From positions 655-64,654 of the forward strand of contig NZ_JAGGPM010000017.1 in assembly GCF_018613835.1 (NCBI RefSeq): a stretch of DNA of 64,000 nt, read 5' to 3'. The notes under the pieces are model-generated. The model searched no databases. It was given only the letters and a program-made list of their open reading frames with translations, and was not told the DNA's origin. The translations under genes were made by a program, and so were the position numbers. Each line of letters begins with the position of its first letter. Position 1 is the stretch's first letter. Shown in pieces: positions 41,675 through 50,858 of the stretch. Source of the DNA: Arthrobacter sp. ISL-5. Lineage in GTDB: Bacteria; Actinomycetota; Actinomycetes; Actinomycetales; Micrococcaceae.

Positions 41675-43117
41675 CTAGTGCATTCCGAGGGCCTGCTCGA
41701 TGGGCCCGATGCTGAAGAACAGGACGAAGGCCGCGGCCACGGCCCACATGAGCGGGTGGACCTCCCGCGCGCGGCCCTGGAAGGTCCGGATGATGACGTA
41801 GGAGATGAAGCCTGCGCCAAGGCCGTTGGCAATCGAGTAGGTGAACGGCATCAGCGTGAATGTGAGGAAGGCGGGGAGGGCGATTCCCCAGTCCTTCCAG
41901 TCGATCTTGCCCACCTGGGCCACCATCATGAAGCCGACCACCACCAGGGCGGGGGCCACGGCTTCGAACGGCACCAGGTTGATGAGCGGGGTGAAGAACA
42001 TGGCCACCAGGAACAGCAGGCCGGTCACAATCGAGGCAAGGCCGGTCCGCGCGCCTTCACCGATGCCGGCGCCGGATTCGACGTAGATCTGGTTGGAGGA
42101 CACGGACGCGCCGCCGCCCACGATGGCGCCGAGGGCGTCGACCTGCAGCACCCGGTCAACGTTGGGGATGTTGCCCTCTTTGTCCACGGTTCCGGCCTCG
42201 TTGGCCAGGCCAACCATGGTGCCCATGGCGTCGAAGAAGATGCTCAGCAGGATCACGAATGCCAGCAGGGTAGCGGCCACGAAGCCCAGGTGCTCGAAGG
42301 CGCCGATCGGGTTGGCCTTGCCGATCAGGGAGAGGTCCGGGGCGGCCCACTCGGTGAACGTGGGGGCAACGAGGGACCAGCCCTGCGGGTTGAAGTTCTC
42401 GCCGTCGAAGCTCGGGCCGATGCGCAGCGTGAATTCGAGCATCACGGACAGGACGGTGGACGCGACGATGCCGATCAGAATGGCGCCCTTGACGTTGCGG
42501 ACCAGCAGGCCGATGGTCAGGATGAGTCCGAAGACGAACACCAGCGTCGGCCACCCCAACAGCTGGCCGTCAACACCCAGGCCCACCGGCACCGTGGTGC
42601 CTGCCGCGTCCGGGATGCGGCGCACGAAGCCGGCATTGACCAGCCCGATCAGGGCGATGAACAGGCCGATGCCCACGACGATCGCCGTCTTGAGTCCGTC
42701 CGGGACCGCCTTGAACACGGCGGTTCGGAAGCCGGTGAGGACCAAGATCAGCATGGTGGTCCCGGACAGAACCACGAGCCCCATCATGTCCGGCCATGTC
42801 AGGCCGGGGTTGGTGGCCACCGTGACGGCCACGAAAGCGTTGACGCCCAGACCGGTGGCCATCGCGAACGGGTGTTTGGCCCACGCTCCCATGAGGATGG
42901 TCAGGATGCCCGCGACGAACGCGGTGGTGGCGGCGACGGCGGGAAAGCCAAGAGTGGCGCCGGAGGAGTCCGCTACCGACAGGATCAGGGGGTTCAGCAC
43001 CACGATGTAGCTCATGGCGAAGAACGTGGCAAAACCGCCGCGGATCTCGCGGGAGAAGTTTGACCCCCGTTCGGAAATCTTGAAGTACCGGTCCAGTGCA
43101 GAGCCCTGCTTAAGCAT
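41675..43117 (-). CDS. AzgA-type purine permease (NCS2 family)
   Basis: A 480-residue, about 12-helix transporter. The N-terminus YFKISERGSNFSREIRGGFATFFAMSYIVVLNPLILS is the AzgA/adenine-guanine-hypoxanthine permease signature, and the internal SSNQIYVESGAGIGEGARTGLASIVTG matches the second NCS2 repeat. It imports purine bases with protons. It lies directly upstream of hutG in the same direction, 89 bases apart, but no purine catabolic gene is nearby. It is divergent from the CopC gene. Confidence 0.88.
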   Translation of the reverse strand: MLKQGSALDRYFKISERGSNFSREIRGGFATFFAMSYIVVLNPLILSVADSSGATLGFPAVAATTAFVAGILTILMGAWAKHPFAMATGLGVNAFVAVTVATNPGLTWPDMMGLVVLSGTTMLILVLTGFRTAVFKAVPDGLKTAIVVGIGLFIALIGLVNAGFVRRIPDAAGTTVPVGLGVDGQLLGWPTLVFVFGLILTIGLLVRNVKGAILIGIVASTVLSVMLEFTLRIGPSFDGENFNPQGWSLVAPTFTEWAAPDLSLIGKANPIGAFEHLGFVAATLLAFVILLSIFFDAMGTMVGLANEAGTVDKEGNIPNVDRVLQVDALGAIVGGGASVSSNQIYVESGAGIGEGARTGLASIVTGLLFLVAMFFTPLINLVPFEAVAPALVVVGFMMVAQVGKIDWKDWGIALPAFLTFTLMPFTYSIANGLGAGFISYVIIRTFQGRAREVHPLMWAVAAAFVLFFSIGPIEQALGMH

Positions 43118-43223
43118 TAGTCCTCCGGGGTTGGGGTTGGTTGAATCCTATTAGGCGGCAGGGGGCCTTCCCGGCATTTTCGCCTAGTCTGTAAGGAAGC
43201 CAACACAAGGGAGAAGTCCGTCC

Positions 43224-43886
43224 ATGCGTTCCACCCGCCAGCTGCTGAGCGCCATCCTGGGCGCGCTCGTCTTCGCCGCCCTGCTCCTCACCGCCGGTCC
43301 GGCCGCAGCGCACGATGCCGCCGAGTCCAGCAGCCCGGCCGACGGCGCCACGGTGGCCACGCCGCCGGAGAAGGTGTCCATCACCTTCAACAAGAATCCG
43401 CTGGGGCTCGGCTCGCAGGTCAAGGTCACCGACTCCGCCGGAACTGACTGGGCGGACGGCAAGGTGGAGATCGTCGACAACGTGGCCTCGCAGAAACTGC
43501 GGGAGGGTGCCCCGGCGGGTAAATACGCGGTGGCTTGGCGCGTGGTCAGTTCGGATTCGCACCCCATTGAGGGGACGTTCACGTTCACGGCATCGTCCGG
43601 GGCCGCGGGATCGACGCCGGCAGTCCCGGTTCCTACGGTCGGCACGCCCCAGCCCGGCATCACCCCGGCCCCGGAAAAGGTGCCTGACGCTTCGGAGCCG
43701 TTCCCGTGGAGCGTCGTGGTGTTCGCCGCGGTGGCGCTCGGGCTGCTCGTGACCCTTGGTGTGCTGGCCCGCCGGAGGCTCGGCACCGGCAATGACCGGG
43801 AGGAGCCGGACGCCGGGGAGGCGGCCGGTGCTGAGGATGACGACGCCGGCGCCCGCCCCGGAGGGTCCGGCGGCCAGGGGGTCTAA
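43224..43886 (+). CDS. CopC-domain copper resistance protein
   Basis: A 220-residue exported protein. The signal peptide (about 1-30) ends PAAA, leaving His as the likely first mature residue (HDAAESSSPADGATV). An N-terminal His is the Cu(II) ligand of CopC proteins. The cupredoxin-like domain runs to about residue 122 (VSSDSHPIEGTFTFTA with a second conserved His). A Pro-rich linker, a C-terminal transmembrane helix (PWSVVVFAAVALGLLVTLGVLA) and an acidic Gly tail follow, so it is anchored outside the membrane. No CopD gene is adjacent. Confidence 0.85.
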   Translation: MRSTRQLLSAILGALVFAALLLTAGPAAAHDAAESSSPADGATVATPPEKVSITFNKNPLGLGSQVKVTDSAGTDWADGKVEIVDNVASQKLREGAPAGKYAVAWRVVSSDSHPIEGTFTFTASSGAAGSTPAVPVPTVGTPQPGITPAPEKVPDASEPFPWSVVVFAAVALGLLVTLGVLARRRLGTGNDREEPDAGEAAGAEDDDAGARPGGSGGQGV

Positions 43887-43911
43887 GCCGAAGCGTCTAG
43901 TCCCCGCCGCC

Positions 43912-43980
43912 AGGCGGGTCTTGCTGCTTGACGGGACCTTGGTGCCAGGGGGCCTTGGCCGCTAGGCGGGTCTTGCTGCT
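43912..43980. repeat. 17-bp direct repeat pair in a convergent gap
   Basis: AGGCGGGTCTTGCTGCT occurs at 43912-43928 and 43964-43980. It lies between the CopC and flavoprotein genes and may be part of a terminator. Confidence 0.7.
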
Positions 43981-44617
43981 AGGCGGGGGCCTGGAGGGTC
44001 GCGAAGCTTCCCGTCAATACTGACGGGACGCTGTCCGGGTACACCTTGGCCGAGATGGCCTGGCCCACTACCTTCGCCTGCCGTAGGACTTCCCTGGGCG
44101 TCGGCGTGATCAGCTCGCCCACCCCCACGAGGTACATGCCGATGGCCCGCATGGCCGCCACAAGATTCTGGCCCACGGAGATGCCGAGGTCAGTGAGCAT
44201 GCGGCGCAGCTGGCTGTGGGCGCAGCGGGTCAGCACGATGTGGTCGGCCAGCAGCACGCCGTCAGGGGTGTGGACGGCCCAGCGGTGGAGCGGAGCGTCA
44301 GCCGTCCCCGCGCCCATCCTGTCCAGCTGAACGGCGGCGGTGCCGTTTCGGATGTCCAAGTGGTGGCTCGAGGCATAATTACGCAACTGGCGCAGGATTT
44401 CATTGCGCTCCTGAAGGGAGGATCCCCCCGCTGCGTCGCACCGCTGCAGCGGCGCTGTCTGGGACGCCTGCCCGCCGGGCGCTTCAAGCCCGCTGACGGT
44501 GATCGAATCCACGCCCCGCCGGCGGAGTTCCGTGGCGATGGCCAGACCGGGAAGGCCGGCGCCGATGACCACGGTGGTGGTCCGTTCAGCCCCGCTGAGA
44601 CCAGGCATGCTTGACAC
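43979..44617 (-). CDS. Small FAD-binding protein, thioredoxin-reductase-like but truncated
   Basis: A 212-residue protein with an N-terminal dinucleotide-binding motif TVVIGAGLPGLAIATELRRRG and a GGQASQ-like stretch resembling the pyridine-nucleotide-disulfide oxidoreductases. It ends after about two thirds of a normal TrxR. The CxxC redox pair is missing and no second NADPH-binding GxGxxG is visible. It may be a degenerate or specialised flavoprotein. The GTG at 44617 has AGGAGGAAG 5 bases upstream, so it is probably translated. The annotated end is a clean stop, not an obvious frameshift. Confidence 0.6.
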   Translation of the reverse strand: MSSMPGLSGAERTTTVVIGAGLPGLAIATELRRRGVDSITVSGLEAPGGQASQTAPLQRCDAAGGSSLQERNEILRQLRNYASSHHLDIRNGTAAVQLDRMGAGTADAPLHRWAVHTPDGVLLADHIVLTRCAHSQLRRMLTDLGISVGQNLVAAMRAIGMYLVGVGELITPTPREVLRQAKVVGQAISAKVYPDSVPSVLTGSFATLQAPA

Positions 44618-45022
44618 TACAGCTTCCTCCTCGAAAATTTCGAAGCACAGGGCGTCTGCGCCCTGCACGGTCCGCTGCCCCAGCAAGCAGACACAAAATA
44701 TTGTCCGGATGTGTTCTGAAACACAATTCTCGGATCAATAGTGCCTCGAAGACTACAGAATTTTTCGGTCCCTGGATAGCCCGCCGGAAACATTGAAACA
44801 GTGACCCGCGCCGGGGCCTCATGGAGCCGTTGAGCCCGCGCACGCGGCCGCCTGAAACGGCCTCCCGGCCCGCTTGCTAACATGTCGCCGACCGAGAATA
44901 GTTGGACATGAAAGCAGGCCTGACGCAACCGGGAGACGGGAGGCCTGCCGGTGACGGCGAAAGTCCCTGCTTCTGGCAGAATAGCCGCATCATCAGGGCA
45001 GTATCGCGAGGAGGCGGACCGA
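44618..45022. other. 405-bp divergent intergenic region
   Basis: No convincing gene. The left half is AT-richer (44690-44780) and contains TGTGTT-CTGA-AACACA (44710-44725), a small palindrome that may be an operator. The right half has GCAGGCCT/AGGCCTGC inverted copies near 44923-44974. Promoters for the flavoprotein and universal stress protein presumably lie here. Confidence 0.5.
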
Positions 45023-46060
45023 ATGGACGCACACGAGTTGCATCCGGACCCGGCACGGAATGGCGACGGAAGGGCCGCCAGGCCCGAAGGGATCGTAGTC
45101 GGCGTCGACGGTTCAGACCATGGGCAGTGCGCCTTGGTGTGGGCAGCCCGCGAAGCCGAGCGCCGCCGTCATCCCCTCCATGTCGTCACCGCCTACTCGG
45201 TGCCCATCTTCGCAGCGTCCGGCCTCGACGGCGGTTATGCCACCGTGGACGATTCTGTGATCCGCGAGGGCGCCGAGGCCATCCTGCAGCACGCGGTGGA
45301 CAAGGTGGCCGGCTACAACATCCACGTCACCGCCTCGGTTGAAAACGGGGACGCCTCCGGCGTGCTGTTGGAAATCTCGGAATCCGCGGAACTCCTGGTC
45401 GTCGGGACCCGCGGCCGGGGCGGGTTCGTCGGGCGGCTTCTGGGTTCCGTCAGCAGCGCCCTGCCCGCCCACGCCAAGTGCCCCACCGTTACGGTTCCCC
45501 TGATTTGCGCCAACCGGCTGGGCGAAACCACGCAGGACAAACATGTCCGGGCGGAGCAGGCCAAGGCAGGGTACGGTCCCGTGGAAAACGTGGTCGTGGT
45601 GGGCGTGGATGGCTCTGAACAGGCCCGCGTCGCCGTTCTCGAGGCCGCGGCCCAGGCCGAGCGGCTGGCAGCACCGCTTCGGGTGATCTGCGCCGTGCCG
45701 CAGTACAGCGGATCCCTGGCGTGGGTTCCGGCGCCGCTGGACAGGGAGGCCCTGTTTGCGGACATCCAGGTCCAGCTGAAGGCCGGTGTCGCGTGGCTGC
45801 AGAGCCACTTCCCCCGGCTGACCATCGAAACCCGGCTCGTGGACGGTTCGCCCGTGGATGTGCTCGTCGAGGCCAGCCGCCATGTGGAGCTGATTGTCGT
45901 TGGCACGCGCGGGCGCGGCGGTTTCACCGGCATGCTCCTGGGCTCCACCTCCGACGGCGTCCTGCACCACGCCAAGAGTCCCGTGATGGTGGTGCCGGAC
46001 AGCGAGGACCCGAGGCTCGCCGACCGTGCCAGCTTCGGGCCCATGCTCGGCGCCTCATAG
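45023..46060 (+). CDS. Tandem universal stress protein
   Basis: A 345-residue protein made of two UspA domains (about 22-165 and 190-335). Each carries the ATP-binding motif: GTRGRGGFVGRLLGSVSSAL in the first and GTRGRGGFTGMLLGSTSDGV in the second; each begins VVGVDGS. Such tandem proteins bind ATP and are induced in dormancy, hypoxia or starvation. GAGGAGG lies 8 bases before the ATG at 45023. It is 3 bases from the dikinase gene and therefore co-transcribed with it, which hints at energy or stress metabolism. Confidence 0.88.
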   Translation: MDAHELHPDPARNGDGRAARPEGIVVGVDGSDHGQCALVWAAREAERRRHPLHVVTAYSVPIFAASGLDGGYATVDDSVIREGAEAILQHAVDKVAGYNIHVTASVENGDASGVLLEISESAELLVVGTRGRGGFVGRLLGSVSSALPAHAKCPTVTVPLICANRLGETTQDKHVRAEQAKAGYGPVENVVVVGVDGSEQARVAVLEAAAQAERLAAPLRVICAVPQYSGSLAWVPAPLDREALFADIQVQLKAGVAWLQSHFPRLTIETRLVDGSPVDVLVEASRHVELIVVGTRGRGGFTGMLLGSTSDGVLHHAKSPVMVVPDSEDPRLADRASFGPMLGAS

Positions 46061-46063
46061 GCC

Positions 46064-48823
46064 ATGAGCGGGCGGGTGCTCGGCCTCCGTGACCTCAACG
46101 CACGCATGTTGCCGCAGGTGGGCGGGAAGGCCGCGAACCTGGGCGAGCTGTTCTCAGCGGGATTGCCGGTGCCCGACGGCTTCTGCCTCACCACCGAGGC
46201 CTATGCCGAAGCCATGGCGCCCCTGGGGCTTGGCGACGTGCACCGGGACCTGCAGGCCACCCCGGCGGACCACCTGGACGCCCTCGCCGAGCTGGCCGCC
46301 CGGGCCCGCAGCCTGATCACCGCGGCCGAACTGCCGCCGGGCATCGCGAGCGAATTGCTGTCCGCCTATCAGGCGCTGGACCCGGGGCCGGGGCCGGGAC
46401 CGGACTCGGGGCCGGGACCGGGCGTTCCGGTCGCGGTCAGGTCGTCGGCCACGGCCGAGGATCTCCCCTTCGCCAGTTTTGCCGGCCAGCAGGACACCTA
46501 CCTGAACGTCGTGGGCGCGGAAGCGCTGCTGGCGGCAGTCCGGGACTGCTGGGCTTCCCTGTGGACGGACCGCGCCGTCGCCTACCGCGCCAGCCGCAAC
46601 ATTGACCCGTCCACGGTGGCGCTCGCCGTCGTCGTCCAGCGCATGGTGGATGCCGCGGCAGCGGGGGTGATGTTCACGGCCAACCCGGTGACCGGTCGGC
46701 GCCGGGAATCCGTGATCGATGCCAGCCCGGGCCTGGGGGAGGCCGTGGTGTCCGGTGCCGTGAACCCTGACCACTTTGTGGTGGACACCGCGTCCGGAAG
46801 GATCCTGGAGCGTCGGGTCGGAGACAAGCGACTGGTCATCCGCCCGCTGCCCGGGGGAGGCACGGAAAGCGCCGACCAGCCGGCCGCGGGGGACAAGCCC
46901 TGCCTGACGGACACGCAAGTCAGGGAACTCGCCGCGCTGGGGGCAAAGGCCGAGCACCACTACGGGGCGCCGCAGGACACAGAGTGGGCGATCGACGCCG
47001 CCGGCAAGGCATGGCTGACCCAGTCCAGGCCCATCACCACGCTCTACCCGCTGGCGGATAAGGTGCTGCGTGGCGAGGTCTCGGAGTACGACACCCGCAT
47101 CTACCTGTGCTTCAGCCTGGCCCAGGGGCTGACCCGGCCCATCACCCCGATGGGCCTCGCCGCCTTCCGCCGCATCGCGGCCTCGGTGGCAACGGCGGCC
47201 GGCTTCGACGTGCCCGATGCGCGGAGCGGCCCCCGTCCCTTTGTCGAAGCGGGCCAGCGCATCTTCTTCGACCTGACCACCGTGGCCCGGAGCACGGTGG
47301 GCCGCCGGATCGTCCCCAAGGTATTCGACATCATGGAGGCGCGCTCGGCGGCGGTCCTGCGCCGGGTGTTTGACGATCCGCGGTTCTCGATCACCCGCCG
47401 CACGCCCTGGGGCCTGATCAAACACGTGGGACCTGTGGCCGCGCGCGCCCGGGTGCCGGAATCCCTCTTCCGGGCGCTGGTCCGGCCGGAAGCCGCGCTG
47501 CGGCGCGTGGACCGGTTCACCAAGGATTTCAATAAGTCGCTCGAACTGCCCGACGGCGTTTCGCCACGGCAGCGGCTGGAGCACGCGGAGCAGGTACTCA
47601 CCAGGCTGTTCCCCAATGTCCCGGCCATCATTCCGCTACCGGCGCTCGGCTTTGCGATGCTGGCGCTCGCCGGAAGGCTGCTCAAGGGAGGACGGCGGCA
47701 GGGGCAGGCAGGGCGCGACGCGTGGGCTGAGCTCCAGCCGATTCTGCGCGGACTGCCCAACAACGTCACCACGGAGATGGATCTGGAGCTGTGGCGGCTT
47801 GCCACGGCCATCCGTGCCGACGCCGAATCCTCGCGGCTGCTCACCGGGCAGCCGCCCGCGCTGCTGGCCCAGCGGTTCAGTGCCGGCGAACTCCCGGCCG
47901 TGGCGCAGTCCGGCCTGGCCGCATTCCTGGAGCGGTTCGGGCACCGGGCCGTTGCGGAAATCGACGTCGGGATGCCGCGGTGGCGGGACGACCCCACCCA
48001 CATCCTGGGTGTCTTGGCCAACTACCTGCGGCTGGATGACCCCGCGCTCGCCCCCGACCGGCAGTTCAGCCGGGCGGAAGACGAAGCGGAGGCGCAGGTG
48101 GCCCGGCTGGTGGCCGAGGCCCGCTCCAGGGGCCGGCTCCGCGGCATCATCGTCCGGGGCGCGCTCCGGAGGGCCCGGCTTTTCGCCGGGCTCCGCGAAC
48201 TTCCGAAATACCAGATCGTCGTGGCCCTGGCGGAGGTCCGCCGGCAGCTGGCCGAGGTGGGCAAGGCACTGGCCGCGGAAGGGCGGATCGCCCGAGCCGA
48301 CGACGTGTTCTTCCTGGACTTCGGCGAGGCGGGGGAGGCGCTGGACGGCGCCGATATGCAGGAACTCGTGGCGCGGCGGCAAGGCGCCTACTACCTGGAG
48401 CTGGAGCGGCGCCGCATCCCGAGGATCCTGCTGTCCGACGGAACGGAGCCGGAAACCCTGGCCACTGCCCGCGGGGCTGCCGCGGACGGTGCCCTGGCGG
48501 GGAGCCCGGCGTCGGCGGGAACGGTCACGGCCCCGGCCCGGGTGATCCTGGACCCGGTGGGTGCGCACCTGGAACCGGGCGAGATCCTGGTGGCCCCGTC
48601 CACCGATCCGGGCTGGACCCCGCTGTTCCTCACGGCCGGCGGCCTCGTCATGGAAATGGGCGGCCCCAACTCGCACGGAGCGGTGGTGGCCCGGGAGTAC
48701 GGGATCCCCGCGGTGGTGGGCGTCGCCGATGCTACGTCGGTCCTGCGGACGGGCCAGGAAGTAACGGTCGACGGCGGCGCGGGCACCGTGGTGCCGGCCG
48801 GCGGCAGAGTGGGCGGGGCCTGA
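46064..48823 (+). CDS. PEP-synthase / rifampicin-phosphotransferase-like dikinase
   Basis: A 919-residue protein. The N-terminal ATP-grasp domain (QVGGKAANLGELFSAGLPVPDGF; VAVRSSATAEDLPFASFAGQQDTYLNV) resembles PEP synthase. A middle domain of about 400 residues has no PEP-synthase sequence and is in the position of the antibiotic-binding region of Rph proteins. The C-terminal swivelling domain has the phosphohistidine in GGPNSHGAVVAREYG (His near 871). It lacks the PEP/pyruvate TIM barrel of a true PEP synthase, so a small-molecule phosphotransferase is likely. A Gly-Pro repeat (PGPGPGPDSGPGPG) occurs near residue 107. Co-transcribed with the universal stress gene. Confidence 0.75.
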   Translation: MSGRVLGLRDLNARMLPQVGGKAANLGELFSAGLPVPDGFCLTTEAYAEAMAPLGLGDVHRDLQATPADHLDALAELAARARSLITAAELPPGIASELLSAYQALDPGPGPGPDSGPGPGVPVAVRSSATAEDLPFASFAGQQDTYLNVVGAEALLAAVRDCWASLWTDRAVAYRASRNIDPSTVALAVVVQRMVDAAAAGVMFTANPVTGRRRESVIDASPGLGEAVVSGAVNPDHFVVDTASGRILERRVGDKRLVIRPLPGGGTESADQPAAGDKPCLTDTQVRELAALGAKAEHHYGAPQDTEWAIDAAGKAWLTQSRPITTLYPLADKVLRGEVSEYDTRIYLCFSLAQGLTRPITPMGLAAFRRIAASVATAAGFDVPDARSGPRPFVEAGQRIFFDLTTVARSTVGRRIVPKVFDIMEARSAAVLRRVFDDPRFSITRRTPWGLIKHVGPVAARARVPESLFRALVRPEAALRRVDRFTKDFNKSLELPDGVSPRQRLEHAEQVLTRLFPNVPAIIPLPALGFAMLALAGRLLKGGRRQGQAGRDAWAELQPILRGLPNNVTTEMDLELWRLATAIRADAESSRLLTGQPPALLAQRFSAGELPAVAQSGLAAFLERFGHRAVAEIDVGMPRWRDDPTHILGVLANYLRLDDPALAPDRQFSRAEDEAEAQVARLVAEARSRGRLRGIIVRGALRRARLFAGLRELPKYQIVVALAEVRRQLAEVGKALAAEGRIARADDVFFLDFGEAGEALDGADMQELVARRQGAYYLELERRRIPRILLSDGTEPETLATARGAAADGALAGSPASAGTVTAPARVILDPVGAHLEPGEILVAPSTDPGWTPLFLTAGGLVMEMGGPNSHGAVVAREYGIPAVVGVADATSVLRTGQEVTVDGGAGTVVPAGGRVGGA

Positions 48824-48873
48824 AGGCCGGCAGGGGCCCGGCCGGAATCCGGTCGGCCGCGGGAGGCTGAGGA

Positions 48874-49542
48874 CTAGGGCACTTGCTTCGGTTCGTCCGC
48901 CGTCTTCCTTCGCCGGACGTACCGGACCACGAGCCAAACGACGAAGACCGCCAGCGAAGCGTAGACCGCGTAGTTGAGGAAGCGGGAGTACTGCTCCACC
49001 ATCGAGTACTGCCGCCCCAGCAGGACCCCCAGCCCGATCAGGGCCCCGTTCCAGATCCCGCTTCCGGCGATGGTGAAGATGCTGAACGTGCCCAGGTGCA
49101 TCCTCTCAGCCCCCGCCGGCAGGGAGATGAGGCTACGCACACCGGGTAGCAGCCGGCCGAAGAAGATCGCGGACCTGCCGTGCCTCCGGAACCAGCGTTC
49201 CGCGGTTTCGAAGTCCTCCCGGTCCACGAGCGGCAGCTTGGATAACCACCGGATGGAGCGTTCCAGCCCCACCTTGGCCCCGAGGAAGTACAGCGCCAGG
49301 GCACCCACATATGCCCCGAGCGTGCTGGTCACGAAGACGAGCGGCAGGCTCAGGGATCCCTGCCGGGTCAGGAACCCCGCAAGGGGGAGAATGACCTCGC
49401 TGGGGATCGGCGGGAACACCGTCTCCGCGAGCGTGAACAGCCCGACGCCCCATTCCCCGAGGGAATCGATGGACCGGGCGGCGTAGCCCACAATGCCGGT
49501 CAGCTCATCGGCGGGCGTGGACATGGCACCAATGCTGCTCAT
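48874..49542 (-). CDS. DedA-family membrane protein
   Basis: A 222-residue, about five-helix protein. Family motifs are VFPPIPSEVILPLAGFL and FGRLLPGVRSLISLPAGAERM, including the Arg/Gly/Pro signature FxRxxPxxR-like stretch and the re-entrant helices. DedA proteins act in membrane lipid flipping (undecaprenyl phosphate or phosphatidylethanolamine) and proton homeostasis. The ATG at 49542 has AGGAG upstream; ATG at 49524 is an alternative. It is convergent with the dikinase gene and divergent from the LolA-like gene. Confidence 0.85.
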   Translation of the reverse strand: MSSIGAMSTPADELTGIVGYAARSIDSLGEWGVGLFTLAETVFPPIPSEVILPLAGFLTRQGSLSLPLVFVTSTLGAYVGALALYFLGAKVGLERSIRWLSKLPLVDREDFETAERWFRRHGRSAIFFGRLLPGVRSLISLPAGAERMHLGTFSIFTIAGSGIWNGALIGLGVLLGRQYSMVEQYSRFLNYAVYASLAVFVVWLVVRYVRRRKTADEPKQVP

Positions 49543-49694
49543 TTGCTCAGGCTCCTGAAGCTGGATGACGGCGTCCCACCCAGTCTTGCCTAGCGCGTGG
49601 TCCGGCGAAAGCGGCAGCACGAATTGGGGGCTGCCACCCGCTGGGCCGAGGCGTACCCTGAGGATATGAGCTGCGACCACGGAGCGGAGTTGAG

Positions 49695-50858
49695 ATGACC
49701 CCCACCTGGCTGCGGTGGATGCCCGCCGTGGCCGTACCTGCTGTAATCGCTGCCGGAGTCCTGGCAGGGTCCGTCCCCGCCAGCGCCCGGGATCCGCTGC
49801 CCGACAAGACGCCCGCGCAGGTGCTGGCAATGATCGCGCCGCACACCACCAAGGCCCTCTCCGGAACTGTGGAGCAGACGTCCGAGCTTGGACTGCCCGA
49901 CGTTCCGCAGATAGGGCCGACCAGCGGCCCCGCCGCAGGTTCGATTGCGGAACTGCTGACCGGACCGCATACCGCCCGGGTCTACGTCGACGGACCCGCC
50001 AAGGTGCGCGTCCAGATCATGGACCGGATGGGCGAGCGGGACGCGGTGCGGCAGGGCAGCGAGGTTTGGCTGTACAACTCCAAGGACAACACCGCCACCC
50101 ACCTGACGCTTCCGGGCAATGCGTCCGGCAAGGAGGACCGTGGCTCCCGGATGCCGGGCAGTGTGGCAACGCCCGAACAACTGGCCGCCCGGATGCTTGA
50201 AAAGGTTGATGCTTCCACGGACGTGGCCGTGCGTGAGGACGTTGAGGTGGCCGGCCGGGCAGCCTACAACCTGGTGGTCACTCCGCGTTCGCAGGCAACG
50301 CTGGTTGAATCCGTGGCTGTCGCCGTCGACGGCGAGAGCGGGTTGCCGCTGAGCGTGGAGGTTCGGGCCCGTGGACAGCAGGAACCGGCCTTCCGGACGG
50401 CATTCTCCAGCCTCAAGCTTGAGGCGCCGGATGCTTCCGTCTTCAACTTCACGCCTCCGCCCGGCGCCACGGTGAAGGAACTGGCGCTGCCGTCGTCCGG
50501 ATACGCCAAGCGGGACCTGGGCAAGTACGGCAAGGGCGCCGCCGGCTCGTGGAAGGATGAACAGGGCAAGCTGGAAAAGGACCGGAGGCCGCCGGCTGCG
50601 GCCGGTAGGGCACCGTCTGTGACCGGCTTCGGCTGGGAGACGGTGGTCGGTTTCCCGGCCCGCGCCAACTCCCCGGCGGCCGGGGCGCCGTCGGTCGACA
50701 TGCTGCTGAATGATCCGCTTCTCCGCCAGGCAACGGTTGCCGTGCCCGGCGGCCGGGCGATCTCCACATCGCTGCTGAACGTCCTGCTGACGGACGACGG
50801 CCGGATGTTCGTTGGCTCGGTGCCCCTGGAGCGGCTGCAGGCCGCTGCCGCGAGGTGA
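49695..50858 (+). CDS. LolA-like exported lipoprotein-carrier/sigma-regulator fold protein
   Basis: A 387-residue exported protein with a signal peptide (about 1-31, ending PASARD). The rest resembles the actinobacterial LolA/LolB/RseB-like half-barrel group: ALSGTVEQTSELGLP, VRVQIMDRMGERDAVRQGSEVWLYNS, VAGRAAYNLVVTPRS, VDGESGLPLSVEVRARGQ and FNFTPPPGATV. A second weak copy occupies the C-terminus. It is not lipoprotein-anchored (no Cys). Its stop overlaps the ABC ATPase start (GTGA), so it is part of the same transporter unit. A role in delivering hydrophobic substrate to or from the transporter is inference. Confidence 0.65.
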   Translation: MTPTWLRWMPAVAVPAVIAAGVLAGSVPASARDPLPDKTPAQVLAMIAPHTTKALSGTVEQTSELGLPDVPQIGPTSGPAAGSIAELLTGPHTARVYVDGPAKVRVQIMDRMGERDAVRQGSEVWLYNSKDNTATHLTLPGNASGKEDRGSRMPGSVATPEQLAARMLEKVDASTDVAVREDVEVAGRAAYNLVVTPRSQATLVESVAVAVDGESGLPLSVEVRARGQQEPAFRTAFSSLKLEAPDASVFNFTPPPGATVKELALPSSGYAKRDLGKYGKGAAGSWKDEQGKLEKDRRPPAAAGRAPSVTGFGWETVVGFPARANSPAAGAPSVDMLLNDPLLRQATVAVPGGRAISTSLLNVLLTDDGRMFVGSVPLERLQAAAAR

